DNA of 64,000 bases from Phocicoccus pinnipedialis. GTDB lineage: Bacteria > Bacillota > Bacilli > Staphylococcales > Salinicoccaceae. The position numbers and the translations under genes are program-made. Below are positions 57,846-64,000 of this stretch, one piece after another; the stretch's first letter is position 1, and the number at the start of each line of letters is the position of its first letter. The notes under the pieces were generated by a model that saw only the letters and a list, made by a program, of their open reading frames with translations, was not told the DNA's origin and searched no databases. The DNA is taken from the NCBI RefSeq assembly GCF_903994035.1, contig NZ_CAJEWB010000010.1, positions 372,001 to 436,000 of the forward strand, read 5' to 3'.

Positions 57846-57883
57846 TTTTTCAAGAATGTATATTACATCCTACTTTTAAAAAA

Positions 57884-57922
57884 ATCACCCTTATGTTAGA
57901 TTTCTCTAATCATAAGGGTGAT
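57884..57922 (-). terminator. Terminator after the second MFS gene
   Basis: 12-pair stem ATCACCCTTATG/CATAAGGGTGAT with inner TTAGA/TCTAA pairing, then seven Ts on the minus strand. Confidence 0.85.
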
Positions 57923-57936
57923 ATCTAAAAATATAT

Positions 57937-59226
57937 TTAATTTGTTTCTTCTGTGTGTAGCTCTAATTTCTTATGTTTTTTCATTCGTTCAATATTATCT
58001 GACTCGTCCAGTAAAGCAGATGCGATAATACCTACTAATGTAAATCCTGCTGCTACATAGAATGCCATATTGAAGCTTCCAGATACATCAGTGATCCAGC
58101 CTGTAAGTCCTGGTGCTAAAATAGATGCTGACATACCAATGAAGTTATATACACCAAATGAAGTAGATAATCCAACACGTGGTGCTGCGTCAGCTACTAC
58201 AGCAATTAAAACAGGATTAGTTGATATCTTACCAAATAATCCGTAAAGGATTAACGCTACGTATAATACTGTCATACTGTCGAAGAATACAATCGAAATC
58301 ATAGAAATAAATGCGACTGGTAACATAACAAGTAATACAGGTTTACGGCGCCCTAATTTGTCAGAAATCCAAGATAAAATCAATGATCCTGGAATAGCAG
58401 CCCAAGGTACGAGTGAAGTTACAAATGCAACGTCTGATCCTTCTACTCCACGTTCGTTTAATAGGTACGTAGGTAACCAAGTTAGGATAACGAAGAATCC
58501 GTAAATCGAACAGAAAATTGTAATGAACGCTAAGATTAAGTTTCGCTTCTTAAATAAGTCGAGAATTTTAAGTTTCTCTTCAACAACAACTTCTGTGCCG
58601 TTTTCTCTTTCCTGTTGTTTCATTGCTTCTATATGTGGTGCACGTTCTCTAACTAAAAACATCATAGTTAGACCAAGTAAAATAACTGGAATTGAGATGA
58701 TAATGAATGGCCACTTCCAGTCCATTCCTAAATCAAATACTGTAATAGTTGAAATATACATACCTATTGAAGTACCAAACGCCATACCTGAGTTAATCAA
58801 AGCGGATCCTAGTGTAATTCTTTCTGGTGGAATCGCCTCAGATGATAGCGCATATTGTGGACCGTAGTACATTCCCTGGAATAACCCAACTAAAAACCAT
58901 GCGACAATAAATAGTAAATATGTTGTCATCAATCCAGTAATTGCTGCAAATATACCAAAACCAATTGTACCGATAATTACCATCGTTTTACGACCAACTT
59001 TATCTCCTATAATTCCTGATGGAACTTGAGATAAAGTATAACCTATAAAGAATATTGACATAATATTACCCGCTTGGCCATTAGACAGGCCAAACTCAGC
59101 CATAATTGTAGGAAGTAATGGCGCAAGCACTTGGCGTGTCGCATAAATTACAAGCCATCCTAGTGTGAACAATATAACTAGCTTAATCCAATACTTATTG
59201 GATATTTTAGAACTTAACTGAGACAT
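57937..59226 (-). CDS. MFS transporter
   Basis: 429 residues, 12 helices. ATRQVLAPLLPTIMAEFGLS, SQVPSGIIGDKVGRKTMVII and PPERITLGSALINSGMAFGT resemble anion symporters or phosphate-ester antiporters of the MFS. It ends the minus-strand group dehydrogenase-cupin-LctP-MFS, 52 bases after the LctP-type gene with no terminator between. Related in type to the carrier at 54930-56168. Confidence 0.85.
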   Translation of the reverse strand: MSQLSSKISNKYWIKLVILFTLGWLVIYATRQVLAPLLPTIMAEFGLSNGQAGNIMSIFFIGYTLSQVPSGIIGDKVGRKTMVIIGTIGFGIFAAITGLMTTYLLFIVAWFLVGLFQGMYYGPQYALSSEAIPPERITLGSALINSGMAFGTSIGMYISTITVFDLGMDWKWPFIIISIPVILLGLTMMFLVRERAPHIEAMKQQERENGTEVVVEEKLKILDLFKKRNLILAFITIFCSIYGFFVILTWLPTYLLNERGVEGSDVAFVTSLVPWAAIPGSLILSWISDKLGRRKPVLLVMLPVAFISMISIVFFDSMTVLYVALILYGLFGKISTNPVLIAVVADAAPRVGLSTSFGVYNFIGMSASILAPGLTGWITDVSGSFNMAFYVAAGFTLVGIIASALLDESDNIERMKKHKKLELHTEETN

Positions 59227-59278
59227 GAAATTCCCCTTTGTTTAAATTTAAATTTATATAAATAAGTAATATACTCTA

Positions 59279-60904
59279 TTACTTGATCATTGGTGAAATA
59301 ATGTAGTTCAAAATACAAACTATTGTAATGAGTACCAAACTATACTTTAAAGTAAATGAAAGTATTTCAGATTCTTTACCATTTTTTCCAACTGCCGCTG
59401 CAGCAATAGCAATAGAAGTCGGTGCTATTGGCTTTGCCATACTCCCTCCGACAGTGTTTGCTGCTACAAATATTGAGGGATTCATACCTATTTGATTTGC
59501 AGTCACTACCTGTAAACCTCCGAATAAAGCATTATTATTTACAACAGATCCTGTTAGAAAGACACCCAACCAACCAAGAAGTGGACTAAATAGAGGGAAA
59601 AGTTTACCCGTATTAGCTAATGCTAAGCCAATTGAAGCACTTAGTCCCGAATAGTTGGATAAGCTTGCAAAGGAAAGAACTAATACAATAATTATAATTG
59701 GTGTAGATAACTCTTTAATTGTTTCTCCTAATAATTGAAATCGAACTCTATATTTTAATACAGGAAAAAATATTCCTGTAACTACAATCGCTACTAAAAT
59801 TGCAGTCCCTGTTGAAGAGATGATATCCCAATGGAATATAGCAGGCATTGGTGTGTCTTGCATTGCAATTGGTTGACTTTGTATAATTCGTTCGTGAAGT
59901 CCGGGTATTTTTATATTCAGTGAAGTAAAATCTAAGATACCTCCTGGTTCAAAAATCCTCTTAAATGAAGGTATGCTCCATATTCCGATAACTAAAGTTA
60001 AGAAATAAAATGGAGACCAACCTGCAATAATATCTTTCATTGTTTGTTTAGTTGGCAGTTTATCTCGATCTGCACCTGGTTCATAAAAAATGTTTTTTGG
60101 TGCCCATTTTTTTGCTAAGAATGCAAGTGCAATCATTGATAATAATGCAGGAATAACATTCGTAAGTTCTGGTCCAATATAGAATGATGTGATAAATTGA
60201 AACACTGCAAATATAGTACTTACTGTAATTAATGCAGGAAAGATCTCTCTAATCCCTTTAATACCGTCTTGAATAAAAATAAGCATAAATGGTACTATAA
60301 AGGAAATTATCGGTAGTGTAAGACCAGCTAGTGAAGATAATTCAGCTACAGGCATGTTCCCTACCTCTGCACCTGTAAATACTCCTATTCCAACTGTTCC
60401 GAACGCTCCTGTTGCAGCATTCGCTATTAAACAATACCCAGCTGCTTTTATTGGATTAAATCCAAGTGACACTAATAATGCGGAACAAATTGCAATAGGT
60501 ACACCAAGTCCGGCTACCCCTTCTAAAAATGATACAAAACAAAAACCAATAAGTAATAATTGAATTCTTTGGTCATTTGAAATACCAATAATACTTTGAC
60601 CTACTACGTCAAACTTACCTGATTTTACAGCAATTTTATAAAGCCATACTGCCATTATTACAATATATCCAATTGGCCATAAAGCTTTACTCACACCTAA
60701 CAAAATCGATAATAAAGCTGCATCAAAAGGCATTTTATAAATGAATACAGTCATAAATAAAGTCACAACTAAAGTCATACCAGCCGCATAAATACCCTTC
60801 ATTTTAAAAACTGTTAATCCCAAAAGGAATAATAGGATTGGTATAAACGCAACTAGTCCACTAATAATTTCGTTTCCCATTGGATTATATTCTTGTAACC
60901 ACAT
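59279..60904 (-). CDS. L-lactate permease family carrier (LctP/GlcA type)
   Basis: About 541 residues, some 13 helices. ATG 60904 gives MWLQEYNPMGNEIISGLVAF, the usual LctP opening; an in-frame GTG 12 bases earlier is unlikely. Family blocks: GVAGLGVPIAICSALLVSLGF, ATGAFGTVGIGVFTG, GWLGVFLTGSVVNNNALFGG and NTVGGSMAKPIAPTSIAIA. This family moves lactate and glycolate. In this setting oxamate, a lactate analogue, or another 2-carbon acid is possible; that is inference. Confidence 0.9.
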   Translation of the reverse strand: MWLQEYNPMGNEIISGLVAFIPILLFLLGLTVFKMKGIYAAGMTLVVTLFMTVFIYKMPFDAALLSILLGVSKALWPIGYIVIMAVWLYKIAVKSGKFDVVGQSIIGISNDQRIQLLLIGFCFVSFLEGVAGLGVPIAICSALLVSLGFNPIKAAGYCLIANAATGAFGTVGIGVFTGAEVGNMPVAELSSLAGLTLPIISFIVPFMLIFIQDGIKGIREIFPALITVSTIFAVFQFITSFYIGPELTNVIPALLSMIALAFLAKKWAPKNIFYEPGADRDKLPTKQTMKDIIAGWSPFYFLTLVIGIWSIPSFKRIFEPGGILDFTSLNIKIPGLHERIIQSQPIAMQDTPMPAIFHWDIISSTGTAILVAIVVTGIFFPVLKYRVRFQLLGETIKELSTPIIIIVLVLSFASLSNYSGLSASIGLALANTGKLFPLFSPLLGWLGVFLTGSVVNNNALFGGLQVVTANQIGMNPSIFVAANTVGGSMAKPIAPTSIAIAAAAVGKNGKESEILSFTLKYSLVLITIVCILNYIISPMIK

Positions 60905-60942
60905 ATTCAACCACACTTTCTTAATATTTTATACTTAAAAAA

Positions 60943-60969
60943 GTGTCCATTAGCTAAAGCTATGGACAC
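60943..60969 (-). terminator. Hairpin after the cupin gene
   Basis: Stem GTGTCCATAGCT/AGCTAATGGACAC (one bulge) followed by six Ts on the minus strand. It would end or attenuate transcription before the LctP-type gene. Confidence 0.75.
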
Positions 60970-60975
60970 AACACC

Positions 60976-61368
60976 TTATGCATGCTCATGCGGTATAAAC
61001 CCAATAGGAGTTGGCCCTGCTATACCAAGCATTACAAAGTCTTTATCAGAGTTATTAGTCATTCCATGTTTTTCACCAGCACGAGCAACAACAACATCTC
61101 CGGCCTTAATCTTGACTGTCTCACCAATTTCTGGATAGAAATCCGCTTCTCCCTCTATAACAATCCAAATATCATCGGCTTTCTCATGCGAATGCATTGG
61201 AAGTGTTTGTCCGGGATGCATACACCAAATTGCACCAACAGTATTATTAGTTTCATAAAAGATTGATTTTGTTGCTTCTTCTTTATTAAATCTCTGAAGA
61301 TCTGGCCAATGGAAAATTCTATCAGTAAAATCTGTTCTATTTCTTCTACGTAGCTCCAAATTAGACAT
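60976..61368 (-). CDS. Single-domain cupin protein
   Basis: 130 residues with one beta-barrel cupin. Motif 1 is PGQTLPMHSHEKADDIWIVI and motif 2 GDVVVARAGEKHGMTNNS. Three His ligands are present, but the usual Glu of motif 1 is Asp (ADDI). This suggests a small metal enzyme or a sensor. It lies 32 bases after the dehydrogenase gene, likely the same transcript. Function unknown; an isomerase or oxidase acting on a small 2-oxo or hydroxy acid would fit. Confidence 0.85.
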   Translation of the reverse strand: MSNLELRRRNRTDFTDRIFHWPDLQRFNKEEATKSIFYETNNTVGAIWCMHPGQTLPMHSHEKADDIWIVIEGEADFYPEIGETVKIKAGDVVVARAGEKHGMTNNSDKDFVMLGIAGPTPIGFIPHEHA

Positions 61369-61400
61369 AATTATATACTCCTTTCAAAAGGTTATAAAAC

Positions 61401-62363
61401 TTATCTTTTTACAACATTAGAAGGTTTACCTTCTAGGAAGTTCAGTGTGTTTTGAAACGCTATTTCTGCACGTAATTCCATTGCTTCGTTTGTTAAAAAT
61501 CCTATGTGAGGTGTAAGTACTGTATTTTTAGCATTTAGCAACTTATAATCAGAAGGAATTGGTGGTTCCATATCATAAACATCAATGCCTGCACCCGCAA
61601 TTTCACCTTTGTTTAAAGCTTCTGCAAGAGCATCATTATCTATAACCGCACCTCTTGCACAGTTAATAATAATCGCATCCTCTTTCATCTCCGCAAATTG
61701 ATCTTTGCCAATAAGATGTCTCGTAGAATCTGTTAAAGGTACATGAAGAGTTAAAATATCCGCTTTTTTAATTACGTCTTGGAAAGGTAAGTATTTTACT
61801 CCAAGATCGAGAGCATCTGGATTCTCAGATGAACTATCTGCTGCGATCAATTCTGCACCAAACGCCTTGAAAAGTGCTGCAGTTTCTACACCGATTTTAC
61901 CTGTACCAATTAAGCCGACTGTTTTACCTTTTATTTCTCTACCTTGGATAGCTCCTGGAAAATCGTGTGATTTTCGTGTATCCTCATCACCCTGAGAAAT
62001 TTTTCTAAATACATCCAGTGTCAGCCCTACAGCAAGTTCAGCTACTGCAGTGTTTGCATATCCCGCTGCATTAGAAATTATAATATCTTGGTTAGAAGCC
62101 TCTTTGATTTCAACGTGATCTACTCCAGTAAACGCTACATTAATAAGTTTTAAGTTTTTGTTAGACTCAATAGCCTTTAAAGGGTATGGGTTATTTGCAA
62201 TCATAATCACATCTGCATCTTTACTTCTTTCAACAAGTTCATCTTCATCCGTTGTCTTAGTATTGTAATAAACAAAATCATGTCCCTTTTCTTTTATTGG
62301 CTGAGCAAGTTTCTCAATCACCTCTTCTGATACATTTAATGGTTCAAGTAATTTAACTAACAT
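61401..62363 (-). CDS. D-2-hydroxyacid dehydrogenase
   Basis: NAD(P)-dependent reduction of a 2-oxo acid to a D-2-hydroxy acid. 320 residues: NAD motif VGLIGTGKIGVETA near 149, catalytic Arg in NCARGAVIDNDAL, Glu in DVYDMEPPIP and His in TPHIGFLT. NAAGYANTAVAELAVGL is typical. Glyoxylate or hydroxypyruvate are usual substrates; in this neighbourhood glyoxylate from purine breakdown is plausible. Three TTAGACA motifs lie in its upstream region. Confidence 0.9.
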   Translation of the reverse strand: MLVKLLEPLNVSEEVIEKLAQPIKEKGHDFVYYNTKTTDEDELVERSKDADVIMIANNPYPLKAIESNKNLKLINVAFTGVDHVEIKEASNQDIIISNAAGYANTAVAELAVGLTLDVFRKISQGDEDTRKSHDFPGAIQGREIKGKTVGLIGTGKIGVETAALFKAFGAELIAADSSSENPDALDLGVKYLPFQDVIKKADILTLHVPLTDSTRHLIGKDQFAEMKEDAIIINCARGAVIDNDALAEALNKGEIAGAGIDVYDMEPPIPSDYKLLNAKNTVLTPHIGFLTNEAMELRAEIAFQNTLNFLEGKPSNVVKR

Positions 62364-62399
62364 AAATAATTCCTCCTATTTAGTGAATTTTTTCACATA

Positions 62400-62409
62400 T
62401 TAGACATAG
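62400..62409. promoter_or_regulatory. TTAGACATAG, left arm of a spaced inverted repeat
   Basis: Exact reverse complement of CTATGTCTAA at 62489-62498. It lies just downstream of a TATATT-like box for the dehydrogenase gene, 37 bases from its start. Confidence 0.5.
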
Positions 62410-62488
62410 CATAATATAAAGCTAAATTTTCCTTTAACTTTAAGCTATCACCTTGTTAATTCTATTTTATAATATTTCGATTAGATTA

Positions 62489-62498
62489 CTATGTCTAA
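62489..62498. promoter_or_regulatory. CTATGTCTAA, right arm of the inverted repeat
   Basis: Pairs exactly with 62400-62409; the arms are 79 bases apart, a distance that would suit DNA looping by a regulator. Confidence 0.5.
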
Positions 62499-62531
62499 CA
62501 GTTACAAACTCCTATTTTCATTTTGTATAGT

Positions 62532-62540
62532 TTAGACATA
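62532..62540. promoter_or_regulatory. TTAGACATA, third copy upstream of the dehydrogenase
   Basis: Same motif as the two arms, 22 bases beyond the end of ynbB. Confidence 0.45.
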
Positions 62541-62561
62541 TTTGATTGAAAAATTCTGAAT

Positions 62562-63785
62562 TTAATTTTTTAATCCTTCTAAAATGAAGTCTAATGCATA
62601 CATAACATGCTCAATTGTGAGCCCACCTTGTACAAAGGCAATATATGGTGGCTTGATTGGTCCGTCAGCGGAAAGTTCTAATGATGCACCTTGCACAAAT
62701 GTACCTGCTGCCATGATTACTTCATTTTCATATCCTGGAATGCTATCGGGAATTGGTAAGAATCTGGAGTTTACAGGTGATGCACTCTGGACCATTTGAA
62801 TGAATGTAATCATTTCTTCTGGATTTTTAAAATATACACTTTGAATAATATCTGTGCGCTTTGCATCGAAACTTGGGTTTGTAGTAAATCCAAGTTTTTC
62901 TAAAGTTCTACTCATTAATACTGCACCATTAAGACTCTCGATTACAGCGTGAGGTGCCATGAAGAATCCCTGATACATTTCATTTAAACCAGAAAGTGTT
63001 GCTCCCATCTCTTTACCAATTCCAGGTACAGTGAGTCTATAGCTGATGCGTTTAATTAAATCCTCACGACCAACAATGTAACCACCCATTTTTGCGAGTC
63101 CACCACCTGGGTTTTTAATCAAGCTACCCGCAACAACATCTGCCCCTACTTCTACAGGTTCTCTCGTCTCGACAAATTCACCATAACAGTTATCAACAAA
63201 GATGATAATTTCTTTATGTCTTTGTTTTATCTCACTGATAATATTTGAGATTTCAGAGATTGTTACAGATTTACGTTCACTGTATCCACGCGAACGCTGT
63301 ATACCTATTATTTTAGTGTTAGGCTTGATACTTTCCAATATCTTCTTAGTATCAAATGTATCATTTTTTAAATCAACAGTATTAAATTCAATGCCCGATT
63401 CCATCATGCTACCGACATCATCTTCATTAGTACCAATCACTTTTTCCAATGTGTCATATGGCGTACCTGTGATATAAAGTAATTCTTCACCTCTATTTAA
63501 AAGACTTAATAGTGATAGTGAAATCGCATGTGTCCCTGATATAATCTGTGAACGAACAAGAGCGTCTTCTGCTTTAAACACATCTCTATAGATGTCCTCT
63601 AACTTATCTCGACCAGTATCATCATATCCATATCCGGTCGTTCCATAAAAATCGCTCTCCATAACTGAATGACTTCTAAAAGCTGACATTACTTTCTTAA
63701 AGTTCATATATGCAATTCTTTTATTCTCTTTAATTATTGGGTCTATCTCTAATAATGTTTCTTGTATTAAATCAAAATTATTCAT
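62562..63785 (-). CDS. ynbB: YnbB, methionine gamma-lyase family PLP protein
   Basis: 407 residues of the fold-type I PLP family called aluminium resistance protein or YnbB. GYGYDDTGRDKLEDIYRDVF near 45, IIFVDNCYGEFVE near 195 and the PLP lysine in GSLIKNPGGGLAKMGGYIVG near 225 are the key blocks. The true reaction is not settled. It lies 2 bases after hflX, as in staphylococci, but glnR does not follow. Confidence 0.93.
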   Translation of the reverse strand: MNNFDLIQETLLEIDPIIKENKRIAYMNFKKVMSAFRSHSVMESDFYGTTGYGYDDTGRDKLEDIYRDVFKAEDALVRSQIISGTHAISLSLLSLLNRGEELLYITGTPYDTLEKVIGTNEDDVGSMMESGIEFNTVDLKNDTFDTKKILESIKPNTKIIGIQRSRGYSERKSVTISEISNIISEIKQRHKEIIIFVDNCYGEFVETREPVEVGADVVAGSLIKNPGGGLAKMGGYIVGREDLIKRISYRLTVPGIGKEMGATLSGLNEMYQGFFMAPHAVIESLNGAVLMSRTLEKLGFTTNPSFDAKRTDIIQSVYFKNPEEMITFIQMVQSASPVNSRFLPIPDSIPGYENEVIMAAGTFVQGASLELSADGPIKPPYIAFVQGGLTIEHVMYALDFILEGLKN

Positions 63786-63787
63786 GG

Positions 63788-64000
63788 TTACTCCTTCAAT
63801 GTTCTCTTTACAATACTCATGTGTTTAGTATATCCTTCAATATCATATTCTAACGAATCCTCATTAAATACTTCATTTTTTACATATGTGTCACGTTTCA
63901 GCGTATATAATTCATTTGTATCTGCCATTGTTAAGTGTCTCTTAAATGGAATATAATGCGCTTCTATCAGAGATAACAATTCAGATTTAATGGCTTCCTT
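63788..64000 (-). CDS. hflX: GTPase HflX, C-terminal end (cut by window edge)
   Basis: The minus-strand frame runs open from base 64000 to a stop at 63788. About 70 residues are visible: EAIKSELLSLIEAHYIPFK, then DTNELYTLKRDTYVKNEVFN and EDSLEYDIEGYTKHMSIVKR. The pattern (small beta-alpha fold after the G domain, NELYTLKR, then YDIEGY) fits the end of HflX, which precedes ynbB in staphylococci. The call rests on that order and on the general shape, since the G motifs lie outside. Confidence 0.75.
   Translation of the reverse strand, partial: KEAIKSELLSLIEAHYIPFKRHLTMADTNELYTLKRDTYVKNEVFNEDSLEYDIEGYTKHMSIVKRTLKE

Noticed and set aside
57101-57853. 250-codon minus-strand frame opposite the SLC13-type gene
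   Set aside because: Composition rich in Ile/Thr/Asn with no domain, antisense to well-conserved SLC13 motifs.

Overview
This is a low-GC, gene-dense Firmicutes chromosome segment that looks like Staphylococcaceae. The clues are LexA with a divergent SosA-type division inhibitor under three LexA boxes, the hisS-lytH-dtd-relA-apt-recJ-secDF-yajC-tgt-queA-ruvBA-obgE-rpmA-prp-rplU-mreDC-radC-comC order, an L27 precursor with its Prp protease, and MreC/MreD with no MreB nearby. Gene order departs from Staphylococcus proper after comC and after ynbB, so one of the less-studied genera (Jeotgalicoccus, Nosocomiicoccus or a relative) is more likely. The genus is inference. No rRNA, tRNA, CRISPR array, insertion sequence or phage gene was seen.

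Region 1 (1-19400, all minus strand) is conserved housekeeping. It holds the T-box-controlled hisS, the amidase lytH, stringent response (relA), purine salvage (apt), DNA repair (recJ, ruvAB, radC), secretion (secDF, yajC), queuosine tRNA modification (tgt, queA), ribosome assembly (obgE, rpmA, prp, rplU), cell shape (mreCD) and the prepilin peptidase comC. A compact structured RNA with its own consensus promoter and terminator lies between radC and mreC.

Region 2 (19400-40100) holds a 39-residue membrane peptide gene, SCO1, sbcCD, a DUF1659-DUF2922-YvrJ module, DUF2621/ccdC/ccdA (thiol and cytochrome maturation), a heterodimeric ABC exporter, yneF, tkt, ynzC, the sosA-lexA SOS pair, a YkvI-type permease, selO and two tandem CynX-type MFS transporters.

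Region 3 (40100-62400) is the accessory part and the most interesting one. It encodes a complete route from allantoin to oxamate and carbamoyl phosphate: permease PucI, AllB, AllC, AllE, two AllD paralogues, the AllFGH set linked to oxamate carbamoyltransferase, and a carbamate kinase that would make ATP. A PucR-family regulator is included. Further genes follow: two MFS transporters, an SLC13-type carrier interrupted by one amber codon, a lactate-permease-family carrier, a cupin and a D-2-hydroxyacid dehydrogenase. A short motif, TTAGACA, recurs in three intergenic regions: upstream of allC, between pucI and pucR, and (three copies) upstream of the dehydrogenase. It is a candidate PucR operator joining these blocks into one regulon.

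Region 4 (62562-64000) returns to conserved genes, ynbB and the end of hflX. In staphylococci glnR-glnA would follow ynbB; here the accessory block follows instead.
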